64,000 nucleotides of DNA from Bernardetia sp. ABR2-2B (GCF_037126435.1 NZ_CP147020.1:4787001-4851000); one strand, 5' to 3'; shown: positions 26,602 through 35,705, counted from the first letter of the stretch. The notes: generated by a model from the sequence alone, not told the origin. Made by a program: numbers and translations.

Positions 26602-27219
26602 GTTATGAGTATTTCTTTATTTTCTTCTTCTTTTAGGCTTTCCGAATCTCTTCACTTTTTATACTCTCAAGAAGGGTTGTAGAAAATGAACTAACATTAT
26701 CTATCACTTGTTGGACTTTTTTTTAGTCCAACGAAAGATACTTTGGCAAGATATGTCAAAAACACGAGTTACACTTCAAAAACTAGATTTTCAACCTGCA
26801 CAATCTAGTCCTTTTGTTTCTTCACTAGCTCGTTTTGAAGAAATAACACTTAAAAAAACACAGTCTTTGCATTTTATGCATTTAGATTTAGGATTGCCAA
26901 AGCCATTACTCATTACAAACTAAATTATCTGAACCACGTTTATGACACGTAAGTGAAGCAGAAATCATAGAAAAAGAAAGTTAAAATCAAATAAAAACAA
27001 AATATGGGAAATCACTCGTGAAATTACACTACTAAATTCTTCTGTAATTTTTGATTTTATTCTAAGTCCTTGTTATTAATATAATTGCATAAGCATATAA
27101 AATTTATCTACACTTGATAACCAAACATTTTAATCATCCTCGGTTTTTTTGTCTTATTTTCTCAAAAATATTTCTAGGTGTATTCAAAACAATGCACAAA
27201 ATTTGTAGTTTTATTGACT
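26602..27219. other. Intergenic region, no supported gene
   Basis: 618 nt of AT-rich DNA. A short open frame at 26708-26923 has no recognisable features and atypical texture. No RNA gene or clear promoter box seen. Confidence 0.4.
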
Positions 27220-27783
27220 ATGAAATCTTCTAATCGCTTACTTATTCAAGACAAATATTTTGTACCCTATTTGTCAGAGCAGCAAATGCAACAACGTGTA
27301 CAGGAATTAGGACAGCAAATTGCGACTGATTATGCAGACAAAAAACCTCTTTTGTTATGTATTTTGAATGGTTCTTTTGTTTTTGCAGCTGACTTAGCTC
27401 GTTCGATGGACATAGTTTGTCAGGTTTCTTTTTTGAAATATTCTTCTTATGTAAAAGATAAATCTTCCAATACGGCTAAAGATTTATTAGGAATCCAAGG
27501 ATTAAATGAAGATTTAATAAATCGTCATTTGATTATCGTAGAAGATATTGTCGATACTGGAAATACAATGAATCAACTTCTAAAAGAACTCTCTTCTCAC
27601 AAACCTGCAAGTATAGAAATTGCTACTTGCCTCTTCAAGCCTAGCGCACTTAAATTCAATATTTCTTTAAAATATATTGGTTTTTCTATCCCTAATGACT
27701 TTGTGATTGGTTATGGTTTAGATTATGATGACTATGGACGACATCTGTCTGGGATTTACATTGCAGATGAAAATCAAAACTAG
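27220..27783 (+). CDS. hpt: Hypoxanthine phosphoribosyltransferase
   Basis: A 187-residue cytosolic enzyme of purine salvage: hypoxanthine or guanine plus PRPP gives IMP or GMP. The PRPP-binding motif is IIVEDIVDTGNTMNQL (~residue 105-120). Also present are LLCILNGSFVFAADL near the N-terminus and the C-terminal base-binding PNDFVIGYGLDYDDYGR. A GTG 42 nt upstream could extend the frame, but MKSSNRLLI at 27220 matches family starts. Confidence 0.93.
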   Translation: MKSSNRLLIQDKYFVPYLSEQQMQQRVQELGQQIATDYADKKPLLLCILNGSFVFAADLARSMDIVCQVSFLKYSSYVKDKSSNTAKDLLGIQGLNEDLINRHLIIVEDIVDTGNTMNQLLKELSSHKPASIEIATCLFKPSALKFNISLKYIGFSIPNDFVIGYGLDYDDYGRHLSGIYIADENQN

Positions 27784-27967
27784 TAAAGTAAAAAGGAACT
27801 TTGTTTGTTCTTTTTTCCTTTTATTTTTTTAGTGAGTGTTACAATCAAAATTAATTTTGAGACAGAAAATTTAATCTTTTAAAGAGTTTATATTTCACAA
27901 GTGTGTATGAATTTTATTTATATGATTTCTGTAGCATTCTTTTTTCCACACTAAAATACAAGTTGTC

Positions 27968-28648
27968 ATGACACACACCATGAGATATAAAGACCTCAAA
28001 AAATTGGTTGCAGAAGGAGAAGGCTTGCATATAGAATTTAAACGAAAAGTATATTATCCTCAAAAAATATTGCGTGAAGTAGTAGCTTTTGTAAATACTG
28101 ATGGAGGAAAGTTGTGTATCGGAGTTTCGGATAACGGACTTATTCCAGGATTAAAATATCCTGATGAGGCTATTTATATGATGGAAAAAGCAATGGAAGA
28201 TTTTTGTAAACCTGCCGTTACTTACACAATTTATAGAGTTGCCGTTCCTTACACAAACGGATGCGAAGTAGTTGTTTTTGATTTTGAGCCACATCCAAGA
28301 CGACCTATTTATTTATTGTATAAAAAAAATACACGAGTAGGAAAAGCGTATGTACGGATTGCTGATAAAAGCGCACAAGCAAGTAAAGAAATGCGTAAAA
28401 TTATGAAGGCAAGAGCCAATGAAAAGGATGTTTTGCTACAATACGGACAACACGAAAGAACGCTTTTGCAGTATTTGGGTTCTCATAAACGAATTAATGT
28501 AGAGGAATATGCCAATTTAGTCAATATTTCTCAAGCAGAAGCCTCAACAATATTGGTAAATATGACCCTTGCAAATATCATAGAGGTAAAACCACAAGAA
28601 GGAGGGTACGATTTTTTTGTACACGGAAGAGTTGGTTTTAAAGCTTAG
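27968..28648 (+). CDS. AlbA_2/Schlafen-type ATP-binding or nucleic-acid-binding protein
   Basis: A 226-residue protein whose N-terminal half is an AlbA_2 domain: EGLHIEFKRKVYYPQKILREVVAF, then NTDGGKLCIGVSDNG and GKAYVRIADKSAQAS. The C-terminal ~70 residues look like a winged helix (RTLLQYLGSHKRINVEEYAN, QAEASTILVNM). The combination suggests a regulatory DNA-binding protein; targets are unknown. An alternative ATG four codons in (27980) is possible. Confidence 0.75.
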   Translation: MTHTMRYKDLKKLVAEGEGLHIEFKRKVYYPQKILREVVAFVNTDGGKLCIGVSDNGLIPGLKYPDEAIYMMEKAMEDFCKPAVTYTIYRVAVPYTNGCEVVVFDFEPHPRRPIYLLYKKNTRVGKAYVRIADKSAQASKEMRKIMKARANEKDVLLQYGQHERTLLQYLGSHKRINVEEYANLVNISQAEASTILVNMTLANIIEVKPQEGGYDFFVHGRVGFKA

Positions 28649-28653
28649 AAAAA

Positions 28654-28687
28654 AAACCTATAAGATGTTGAAACTCTTATAGGTTTT
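28654..28687. terminator. Terminator after the AlbA_2 gene
   Basis: AAAACCTATAAGA pairs with TCTTATAGGTTTT. A very similar hairpin occurs at 48320-48353. Confidence 0.7.
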
Positions 28688-28690
28688 GTC

Positions 28691-28811
28691 ATACTACTAG
28701 ATATTTTTCTTTTGACCTCCCCCAGCCCCTCCGAAGGAGGGGAGAAAATACTATTCAAAGTCCCTCCTTCGGAGGGATTTAGGGAGGTCGTTTTTTTTTG
28801 TCTAGTAGTAT
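28691..28811. mobile_element. 121-bp palindromic, MITE-like element
   Basis: ATACTACTAGA at the left and TCTAGTAGTAT at the right are perfect 11-bp terminal complements. Inside, GACCTCCC (28714) pairs with GGGAGGTC, and CCCCTCCGAAGGAGGGG and CCCTCCTTCGGAGGG are two strong GC-rich palindromes, quite unlike the AT-rich surroundings. The right end coincides with the stop codon of the stress-protein gene. Confidence 0.6.
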
Positions 28812-29680
28812 TAATCTTGACGGAAAACAAAAACAGGGATTTCAGAATGATTGGCTACATTTTCTGCAATACTTCCCATCATAAACCTAGAAAAGCCTTT
28901 TCTACCATGTGTTCCTAACATAATCATATCAGCTTTATTTTCTTCTGCAAAAGTTAGGATTCCTTCTTCTTCTGTATAATAGTTAAAAATATTCATTGTA
29001 AAATCTTCTTTTTCCATTTTTAAGTCTTTTGCAAACTCTCGCATTCTTTTTTGAGTAGTAGGAGTAGCTTCAAATGTACTTGGCGTAACAATATTCAATA
29101 GGTGTACCGTACTTCCATAAAGCGTTTTGAAAAGTGGAAAAAGTCGTGCTGCTTCTCCTCCCATTTCTGAAAAATCAGAGGCAAAAACGATATTTCTAGC
29201 ATTAAAATCTCCTTCATCATCTTTGATTACCAAAACAGGACAGTTTGCATTTCTGACTACTTTTTGTGTGTTAGAGCCAATAAATACCTCTCCCAAACCA
29301 GAAGCTCCACTAGAACCCATCACAATCAAATCTACATCAGACTCTTCTACTACGGTATAAATCTGACGGTGTACTCTATCAAAAACTACTTTTTCGATAA
29401 AGGTAATTTTAGGGTATTTTTCTCTTGCTTCACGAAGTTGTCTTTTCGTTTCTTTCATTGCAAACAAGATAGCAGGAATATCATCTTTTCCACTATTTTC
29501 GTGATTTCCGACTGTATCTAAGGCTAGTTGATATTGTGGACGGTCTGTCTCTGGAACATCAATAATATGTAAAAGTGTGATTTTAGAATCAAATTGAGTA
29601 GCAACATCAGCTGCAGCTTCTAAAGCAGCATACGAACGAGGAGAAAAATCAATAGGAACGAGAATATTTTTGAACGACAT
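28811..29680 (-). CDS. Universal stress protein with two UspA domains
   Basis: A 289-residue cytosolic protein made of two tandem UspA domains. The first (NILVPIDFSPRSYAALEAA) ends with the ATP-binding pattern GSSGASGLGEVFIGSNTQKV. The second (NIVFASDFSEMGGEA) ends with GTHGRKGFSRFMMGSIAENV. Both G-x2-G-x9-G-S motifs are intact, so ATP binding is likely in both halves. It is a general stress survival protein; the partner is unknown. Confidence 0.92.
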   Translation of the reverse strand: MSFKNILVPIDFSPRSYAALEAAADVATQFDSKITLLHIIDVPETDRPQYQLALDTVGNHENSGKDDIPAILFAMKETKRQLREAREKYPKITFIEKVVFDRVHRQIYTVVEESDVDLIVMGSSGASGLGEVFIGSNTQKVVRNANCPVLVIKDDEGDFNARNIVFASDFSEMGGEAARLFPLFKTLYGSTVHLLNIVTPSTFEATPTTQKRMREFAKDLKMEKEDFTMNIFNYYTEEEGILTFAEENKADMIMLGTHGRKGFSRFMMGSIAENVANHSEIPVFVFRQD

Positions 29681-29871
29681 AAAGATTAAGTTTGAGTGTA
29701 AATTTAAAAAATCTAAGATAATAAAATATCTGATTGTTTACTTTCTATAACGTAAAATTACTTCTTTAGATACACAAATTCTTATGACTTTTATCTTGTC
29801 TTTTAATGACTTTTGTTAGGTTTTTTGGTCAATACTAAATCAATATCTACCATGTTTTTTCTTTCTGTTTT

Positions 29872-30471
29872 TCAACCAACCTCTTTTTTCCATTCTCTAA
29901 TTATATTCTCAAACGAATCAGAGCTTTTAAAACACTCTAAATCTCTTGGCGAAGTAGTAGCTATTTTATTACAACCAAAACAAATCTTCATAGCAAAAAA
30001 AGGTTTTCCATCTTTAAAGAAAATTACTACTTCTCTGAAAATAGGAATACAACTAATTTGCTCTATTTCTGTACAGTCATTTCTTTCATAGAATAAGGAA
30101 ACAAACTCTTTTATCTCCGTAGAATCTGTAATGGAATATTGTTTTTCATAATGATTGACATATCCTTGGTAATCATCCAAATCAAAATGATAAGAATTGA
30201 GCAAATCATTTACTTTTCGTTGATGCGTTTGAAACTCTAGCCATCTTTGGGATATTATTTTACTCTTCTTTTTCTTTGAAAGTCTTTTTTTTGTTGGATT
30301 AAAAACAAAATTCTTATTCTTTATCATTTTCAGTGTATCCGTAGAAAGAACAACAATAGAATCTACTTCTGATTTGGGAAGATGATTTTACCACACAAAA
30401 ACAGAGTCAGATTGAGCCAAAACCAGATTATTGAAAAATAGAAAAATGAAAATGAATAAGTATTTTTTCAT
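29872..30471 (-). pseudogene. Exported protein gene interrupted by an in-frame TAA at codon 28
   Basis: Starting at the ATG at 30471 the frame encodes a clean signal peptide (MKKYLFIFIFLFFNNLVLAQ) and SDSVFVW. It then hits TAA at 30390-30388 and continues in the same frame without other stops for 172 codons to 29872 (NHLPKSEVDSIVVLSTDTLK, MIKNKNFVF ... IIREWKKEVG). The downstream ORF starting at 30327 alone would lack the signal peptide. The most economical view is one secreted protein of 199 residues inactivated by a nonsense change; a sequencing error or stop readthrough are alternatives. The mature part has two pairs of cysteines (CTEIEQISC, CFGC) and no recognised family. Confidence 0.7.
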
Positions 30472-30585
30472 GATGCGTTGAGTTTTATAAAACTTTGAAA
30501 TTCATTTTTCATAAAACAAAAAGCCTTTCAAAATTAAATATAACTCTGAAAGACCTTTTGCTTAATTTTAATTTTTGAAAAATTT

Positions 30586-31665
30586 CTATTTTATACCTCT
30601 AGCATTCAAAGCTCTGTGATAACGCCTAGCATTTGCTTCGTGTTCTGCGTTTGTTTTGGCAAAAGCATGATAACCAGATAAGTCTTCTTTTGCACAGAAA
30701 AATATATATTCGTGATTTTCAGGTTTCAAAACAGCATTCAGACCAGAAATAGAAGGCAGACGAATTGGAGAAGGAGGTAAACCTACATATTTATAAGTAT
30801 TAAAAGGAGATTCAATTTCTTTATGACGATTCAAAACTCTTTTAATAGTAAAATCATTATGAGCAAAAACAAGAGTTGGGTCAGCTTGAAGTAACATTTC
30901 TCTTTCTAAGCGATTAAGATAAACACCAGCAACACGAGGTTTTTCATCTTTGAAGCGAGTTTCTGCATCTACAATAGAAGCCAAAATAGCAACTTCTTTT
31001 TGAGAAAGTCCTTGTTCTTTGGCTAGTGCTTTTCGCTCATCTGTCCAAAATTTATCATATTCCTTTTTCATTCTCTCAACAACTTCTTCCTTTGAGTCTG
31101 TCCAATACATTTCATACGTATTAGGAATAAACATTGAAATAAAATTGTCTTTATCAAACCCAAACTCTTTTGCCGTACTTTCATCTTGTAAATAATTTGC
31201 AAACTCTGTAGAATCAATTGCCAAATTTGCTGTTATTTTTCCTGCTAGTTCTGGTAAAAAGCGCAAGTTTTCATTGAAAGTAACATTTACAGGAGCTTGA
31301 GCTCCAGAACGAAGCTGACGAACAAAGTCAATGGTATTTGTTTTGGGAGTTAGAATATAACGACCTGCTTTTACATTATCGACGTAGTTCATCCATTTTG
31401 AAAAGACACCAAAAGCGACAGGATGCTGAATCGTACCATCTTGACGCAATTTTTTTGCTAGTTGGTTATAAGTCATTCCTTTTGGAATATATAAAACTTG
31501 CTCTTTTGCTCCTTTCATTGTCAGAACAGAAGGCGTATAAGCCATTTGGTAAATATAAAAACTTGTACCGATAAGAAAGACAGATAAACCTGCAAAAAGT
31601 CCTAAGAAGACTTTGTACTTCATGCTTATTTTGCCTTCAGAATTTTCTTTTTTGGAAGTAGCCAT
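30586..31665 (-). CDS. mltG: Endolytic murein transglycosylase MltG
   Basis: A 359-residue membrane-anchored enzyme that cleaves nascent glycan strands and terminates peptidoglycan chain growth. One N-terminal transmembrane helix (FLGLFAGLSVFLIGTSFYIY), a LysM-like region (YIPKGMTYNQLAKKLRQDG), then the YceG-like catalytic domain with catalytic Glu in LASIVDAETRF and conserved RVAGVYLNRL, LQADPTLVFA and YNTY/GLPPSPI-type motifs. Length normal. Confidence 0.94.
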   Translation of the reverse strand: MATSKKENSEGKISMKYKVFLGLFAGLSVFLIGTSFYIYQMAYTPSVLTMKGAKEQVLYIPKGMTYNQLAKKLRQDGTIQHPVAFGVFSKWMNYVDNVKAGRYILTPKTNTIDFVRQLRSGAQAPVNVTFNENLRFLPELAGKITANLAIDSTEFANYLQDESTAKEFGFDKDNFISMFIPNTYEMYWTDSKEEVVERMKKEYDKFWTDERKALAKEQGLSQKEVAILASIVDAETRFKDEKPRVAGVYLNRLEREMLLQADPTLVFAHNDFTIKRVLNRHKEIESPFNTYKYVGLPPSPIRLPSISGLNAVLKPENHEYIFFCAKEDLSGYHAFAKTNAEHEANARRYHRALNARGIK

Positions 31666-31680
31666 TTTGATATATAATTT

Positions 31681-31720
31681 AGACCCTAAGGGTTTTCAGA
31701 AACCCTTAGGGTCTTTTTTT
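31681..31720. terminator. Strong hairpin terminator
   Basis: AGACCCTAAGGGTTT and AAACCCTTAGGGTCT are exact complements with a 4-nt loop and T7 on the plus side. It separates two leftward genes. Confidence 0.75.
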
Positions 31721-31725
31721 TATAA

Positions 31726-32217
31726 TTATTTTTTAATCTCTGTATTTAAATATCCTTTGCGACGGATAACTGTTTCTACAAACTTGATTTCATTTTCAGA
31801 TTTGAAAATAGTAAAAGGAAAATACAAGAACTCAAATTTTGACATGTAGAGAACAAAAGCATCTTCTCTTTTTTCTACTTTGATAATTTTATCCCATTTT
31901 ATTTCTGAACCTCTTTTTGCATCTACCATCATCATAATACGTTTACTATTGATATCATACGCATATTTGTCAAACAAAGGTTTTGATTTTTCGTGCATTG
32001 TGAGCCCTTTGAACTGAATATACCAAAAAAGAAGGTATAAACCCGATAGCGTAATGGCAACACCTAATCCCCAACCCCACAAACCAAAAGCAAGGAAGAT
32101 AAGGAAGATAGCAGGAGGAATGAACCAAACCCACCACCATTGTTTGAGGGCATTTACAAAAGAAATTTTGACATAAACATCTGGGTCGATTTTATATTTT
32201 TTTGTTTTGACAATCAT
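31726..32217 (-). CDS. YcxB-like membrane protein
   Basis: A 163-residue protein with two adjacent transmembrane helices (WVWFIPPAIFLIFLAFGLW, LGVAITLSGLYLLFWYI). A C-terminal cytosolic beta-rich domain follows, similar to YcxB-like proteins (KRGSEIKWDKIIKVEKREDAFVLYMS then FEFLYFPFTIF). The function is unknown. Confidence 0.6.
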   Translation of the reverse strand: MIVKTKKYKIDPDVYVKISFVNALKQWWWVWFIPPAIFLIFLAFGLWGWGLGVAITLSGLYLLFWYIQFKGLTMHEKSKPLFDKYAYDINSKRIMMMVDAKRGSEIKWDKIIKVEKREDAFVLYMSKFEFLYFPFTIFKSENEIKFVETVIRRKGYLNTEIKK

Positions 32218-32357
32218 AAAAGACGGATTCGTAACGAATTTTTAGTGAATTGAATTACTATTTTAATTTGACTACAAAATTAAGGAAAATAATCTAAATC
32301 AGTTACCAGTTACCAGTAAATAGTAATCAGTTGTTGATAAAATAATATAAAAAACAA

Positions 32358-32383
32358 AACCCATGATTTTTATGTCATGGGTT
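32358..32383. terminator. Hairpin downstream of the Spy-like gene
   Basis: AACCCATGA/TCATGGGTT stem just after the end of a leftward gene. Confidence 0.6.
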
Positions 32384-32389
32384 AAAGTT

Positions 32390-32869
32390 TTAATTATCTT
32401 CATCTTCATCAGGTGGATGATGACCTCCTCGTTTGGAAAGCTCCTTCAATAACATTCTTCTAAATTGTCTTTCTGTTCGGTATAATTCCATTATTTTCTC
32501 TACCGAAACAACGGTTTTAAATTTTTCAAAATAGAGTTTTTCTAGCTCTAATTCTTGTTCACGTAACTCAAATGTCTTTTTGAAAGAAGCTTCTAACTTT
32601 GCCCCTGTTAGTCTCCTTCCTTCTCTTCTATTTTGTTTGAGTTGTTTTTTTATATTTTCCCTTTTAGTAGAATACTCATTATAAATAGGAAAAAATTTGG
32701 CTGCTTCATCAGAAGAAAGATTAAGGTTTTGAGTAATCATTGCCACTCGCATTGCCTTTAATTGTTCACTCATTTCTTCATTACCTCTCCCATTATGTCC
32801 TCGTTGAGCAAAAACAGAAATAGATAAAAAGAAGAATAAAACAAATGAGGTATAAAATTTAGTTTTCAT
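32390..32869 (-). CDS. Periplasmic Spy/CpxP-like helical protein
   Basis: A 159-residue exported protein: signal peptide ending SISVFAQ, then an alpha-helical, Arg/Lys/Glu-rich body (MITQNLNLSSDEAAKFFPIY) and a His/Asp-rich tail (GGHHPPDEDEDN). Proteins of this shape in Bacteroidota commonly accompany ECF sigma/anti-sigma pairs, as here: the sigma and putative anti-sigma genes lie directly upstream on the same strand. A periplasmic stress sensor or chaperone role is inferred. Confidence 0.65.
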   Translation of the reverse strand: MKTKFYTSFVLFFFLSISVFAQRGHNGRGNEEMSEQLKAMRVAMITQNLNLSSDEAAKFFPIYNEYSTKRENIKKQLKQNRREGRRLTGAKLEASFKKTFELREQELELEKLYFEKFKTVVSVEKIMELYRTERQFRRMLLKELSKRGGHHPPDEDEDN

Positions 32870-32915
32870 ATAGGTTATATTATTTTTTTAGGTGGTATTG
32901 AAATTTTTAGTATAG

Positions 32916-33054
32916 AAGTTGTTTAAGAGTAGGTTTTGTACGTTTATTTGTTGGTGTCGCTACGCTAAAACACCAACAAAGGCTGGGTTACTTTTCCATA
33001 GAATTGGGTTTGTAAGTCCAATTCTATGGAAAAAATTACATTCTTAAACAACTT
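32916..33054. mobile_element. 139-bp MITE with 13-bp terminal inverted repeats and 5-bp target duplication
   Basis: Ends AAGTTGTTTAAGA (32916-32928) and TCTTAAACAACTT (33042-33054) are perfect complements. The element is flanked by TATAG on both sides (32911-32915, 33055-33059). Inside is a copy of the dispersed hairpin (TTTGTTGGTGT ... ACACCAACAAA) and another palindrome, TTTCCATAGAATTGG/CCAATTCTATGGAAA. It encodes nothing. It lies between the anti-sigma-like gene and the Spy-like gene, directly after the former's stop. Confidence 0.8.
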
Positions 33055-33059
33055 TATAG

Positions 33060-33557
33060 TTATAGGTATTCTTCTTCTAACATCAAATCTAATGATTCAG
33101 TATCAATAGAATTCAAATCAGATTCTTCAAAGACATTATTAGTTTCTAAAGTAGAGCCTTGTGGAATAAAACTCATTAATTCATTTTCCGAAATATCTTC
33201 ATTCAATAAAAAGTCATTAATCTGCTCTGTTGGTATTTTAGAAAAATCTACTTCTTGCGTTTTGTTATCTAAAGCTACATTTGTTTGCGAATTTATATCT
33301 GATTTTGAAGAAAATGTATAAATTCCTGCTATTGCAATAAACAACAAAAGAAGTGTTGCAGCAATCCCCATAACTTGAGGTTTGACCCAAAATTTATTAT
33401 TTTTTTCTTTTTTTGAATGAATAGAAATCGATTTTGAATCTTGATTTTCTTTCTCTTCTTCTTCTAATTGAGCATAAATTTTACTAGAAATAGTATCAAA
33501 ATGAGCTTCATCAGGAATTTGAAAAGGTTGTTTTTTGGGTATGTCTTCTAATTTCAT
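33060..33557 (-). CDS. Probable anti-sigma factor, single-pass membrane protein
   Basis: A 165-residue protein. N-terminal cytosolic ~75 residues begin MKLEDIPKKQPFQIPDEAHF, a short helix seen at the start of many Bacteroidota anti-sigma-like proteins. One transmembrane helix (VMGIAATLLLLFIAIAGIYTF) and an acidic extracytoplasmic tail (LLNEDISENELMSFIP) follow. It begins 20 nt after the ECF sigma gene stop, so cotranscription and inhibition of that sigma factor are inferred; no zinc-binding anti-sigma motif is visible. Confidence 0.65.
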   Translation of the reverse strand: MKLEDIPKKQPFQIPDEAHFDTISSKIYAQLEEEEKENQDSKSISIHSKKEKNNKFWVKPQVMGIAATLLLLFIAIAGIYTFSSKSDINSQTNVALDNKTQEVDFSKIPTEQINDFLLNEDISENELMSFIPQGSTLETNNVFEESDLNSIDTESLDLMLEEEYL

Positions 33558-33577
33558 AATTATATATTTTATCGTTT

Positions 33578-34165
33578 TTATTGATAATTCTCTTTTAAAT
33601 AGGCTTCAATTTTCTTAGTTGCCAAATGATAAGATGCCTTCAAAGCACCAACAGAAGTATCTACTATTTCTGAAATTTCATCGTATTTCATTTCATCAAA
33701 ATACTTCATATTAAAAACCAAACGCTGTTTGTCAGGTAAAGTCAAAATAGCTTTTTGAAGAATAAGCTGTACTTCATCTCCCGAAAACTGCTCATCACTT
33801 TCTAAATTTTGCATCAGTTCTTCAGATGTTTCATTCATCCTTAAACCATACTTTTTCTTTTTCCTTTCCAAGAAACGAAGTGCTTCATTAGTTGCTATTC
33901 TATAAATCCATGTATAAAGTTTAGCTTCATTTTTAAATTTATCTATGTTTTTCCACACTTTCACAAATGTTTCTTGCAACAAATCATCTGTATCGTCAGC
34001 ATCAATTACCATTTTTCGAAGATGAGAATAAATGGCTCGTCTATGTAATCGCATAATTCCATCAAAGGCAATTGTACGTTCTTTCGAAGCTGTTAGAGGA
34101 TTCTGTAATTGTTGAATCCACTTTTGTTCTTGTTCTATTTGATTGGATTGAACTATTGGAGACAA
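33578..34165 (-). CDS. ECF-type sigma-70 factor
   Basis: A 195-residue RNA polymerase sigma factor of the extracytoplasmic function type. Region 2 includes DADDTDDLLQETFVKVWKNI and the -10 recognition helix KLYTWIYRIATNEALRFLERK. Region 4 includes LPDKQRLVFNMKYFDEMKYDEISEIVDTS and the recognition helix VGALKASYHLATKKIEAYL. The best full-length start is a TTG at 34165, because the first ATG would remove part of region 2. The first gene of the sigma/anti-sigma/Spy-like group. Confidence 0.88.
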   Translation of the reverse strand: MSPIVQSNQIEQEQKWIQQLQNPLTASKERTIAFDGIMRLHRRAIYSHLRKMVIDADDTDDLLQETFVKVWKNIDKFKNEAKLYTWIYRIATNEALRFLERKKKKYGLRMNETSEELMQNLESDEQFSGDEVQLILQKAILTLPDKQRLVFNMKYFDEMKYDEISEIVDTSVGALKASYHLATKKIEAYLKENYQ

Positions 34166-34445
34166 AGAAAGGTAGATTAATTGAGATAAAGTAAATTGAA
34201 AAGACTAAATTGTATGCTGATAAAAGCTCTAATTTATTCTCTTTGCTAATTAGACACAGAAATAACGAAAAGGTTTAATCAGGTCATAAAAAATAAATCT
34301 AAAAAGCTTTTTTGATTAACTTTATTTACCTTTTTTCTCTAGAAATCCATTTTTTAATAAACAAAAATAAAAATAGGCTGTTATATTATTAAGAATTTAA
34401 GACAAATTTATTTTTTTAACTAAACTTTTTAAACTAGAAATTATT

Positions 34446-35075
34446 ATGGCAGAAATTAAAATTGAAAAGAAAGCTCCTATTTTACCTTGGATATTAGGTC
34501 TATTATTACTCTTGCTAGTTGGTGCTGGTGTTTATTTTGGATTTATGGTGGATAAAAAAGCAGACACAGAAGTAGTTGCTTTGGCTGATGAAGTACCTGA
34601 AAATGAAATTCTTCCCGAAGAAACTACAACAGAGGTAACAGCACTTCCAGCAGAAGTAAATACTTTTGTAATGTTTGCTAATGAAGAGAGTAACTATACG
34701 GATGCAGAGATGGATATTCATCACAAATATACAGGTAATGCATTACGTCATATGGGGGATGCTTTAGTTGCTCTTGCTGATAAGAAAGGCATGTCTGAAG
34801 AAATGAATGCACAAGCTTTGCATGATGAACTGGATACAGCAGCAGATGAAATTCAAGAAAACTGGAAGGAAACTGACCACGCAGACCATATCAAAAATGC
34901 TTTTATGAAAGTAAGTGGAGCATTAAACCAACTTGCTGATGGCTCTACAAGTGAGAGCTTAAAAAAAGAAGCAAAAGATATTGACCCAAATACTTTGACA
35001 TTGGAGCAAAAAGCTGATGTAAAAGATTTTATTGACAAAACAGCATCTGTAATGAAGCAATTAGCTATGGAGTAA
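34446..35075 (+). CDS. Membrane-anchored acidic helical protein, unknown function
   Basis: A 209-residue protein with one N-terminal transmembrane helix (ILPWILGLLLLLLVGAGVYFG). An acidic linker and a mostly helical C-terminal domain (YTGNALRHMGDALVALADKK ... LTLEQKADVKDFIDKTASVM) resemble a helical bundle. It is followed 54 nt later by the PRC-barrel gene on the same strand, suggesting a shared unit. No family recognised. Confidence 0.6.
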   Translation: MAEIKIEKKAPILPWILGLLLLLLVGAGVYFGFMVDKKADTEVVALADEVPENEILPEETTTEVTALPAEVNTFVMFANEESNYTDAEMDIHHKYTGNALRHMGDALVALADKKGMSEEMNAQALHDELDTAADEIQENWKETDHADHIKNAFMKVSGALNQLADGSTSESLKKEAKDIDPNTLTLEQKADVKDFIDKTASVMKQLAME

Positions 35076-35129
35076 TATCTTTTAGATAATTCAAATTATT
35101 AATCTCATTTTTTAAACTTTATTTTTATT

Positions 35130-35645
35130 ATGGAACACAAAACAGATAAGACAGAAGACTTTCACGAAGAAATTACATTAGAACGCTTAGAAAATCTTGA
35201 CGACTACAAAGTAGCTGATGGCTATAAAAACGTAGTAGATTGGAAAGTTGTAGCAGACAAAGAATTAAACATAGGTAAAGTAAGAGGACTTGTTGCTTCA
35301 AAAGAACTAGGGAGAGTTCTCTATTTAGATATATTAGTAGAAAAAAGTCTTTGTAGTGATGACGAGAGTAAATTATATATCCTAGTCCCTATTGGTCTTG
35401 CAAAATTCAACACAGATGACAAAACTGTAAGTATTAATTCTATTGATGCTGATACATTTGTAAGCTATCCACGTTATGATGGTTCAGATATTCGCTTAGA
35501 TTATGAACGTTTATTATATGGATATTACTCAAAACATCCAAACATTGAGTTGAAACCTTATATTGGTCGTCAGAAAGCAGATTATGATAACGAAATGTTA
35601 TACGACAAAAAAATAATGCATGGCAGCCCATTAATGGGAATTTAG
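35130..35645 (+). CDS. PRC-barrel domain protein
   Basis: A 171-residue soluble protein. Residues ~25-100 fit a PRC-barrel: YKVADGYKNVVDWKVVADKE, IGKVRGLVASKELGRVLYLD and ILVPIGLAKFNTDDKTVSIN. The C-terminal part (YPRYDGSDIRLDYERLLYGY) is typical of the larger PRC-barrel proteins linked to stress and found with general stress genes. The preceding membrane protein and this gene probably form one operon, ended by a strong terminator. Confidence 0.75.
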   Translation: MEHKTDKTEDFHEEITLERLENLDDYKVADGYKNVVDWKVVADKELNIGKVRGLVASKELGRVLYLDILVEKSLCSDDESKLYILVPIGLAKFNTDDKTVSINSIDADTFVSYPRYDGSDIRLDYERLLYGYYSKHPNIELKPYIGRQKADYDNEMLYDKKIMHGSPLMGI

Positions 35646-35667
35646 ATAGAAAACTCTTAAAAAAGAC

Positions 35668-35705
35668 AAAACCTTATTTCATTTGATTGAAATAAGGTTT
35701 TTTTT
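35668..35705. terminator. Bidirectional terminator
   Basis: AAACCTTATTTC pairs with GAAATAAGGTTT around an 8-nt loop and is followed by T8. It sits between a rightward gene and the end of the leftward prs gene. Confidence 0.85.

Noticed and set aside
26708-26923. 71-codon open frame after the M43 protease terminator
   Set aside because: No start context, no recognisable domain and irregular codon texture; treated as non-coding.
28712-28918. Short frame across the GC-rich palindrome
   Set aside because: Product of the palindromic element and the antisense strand of the stress-protein gene; not a gene.
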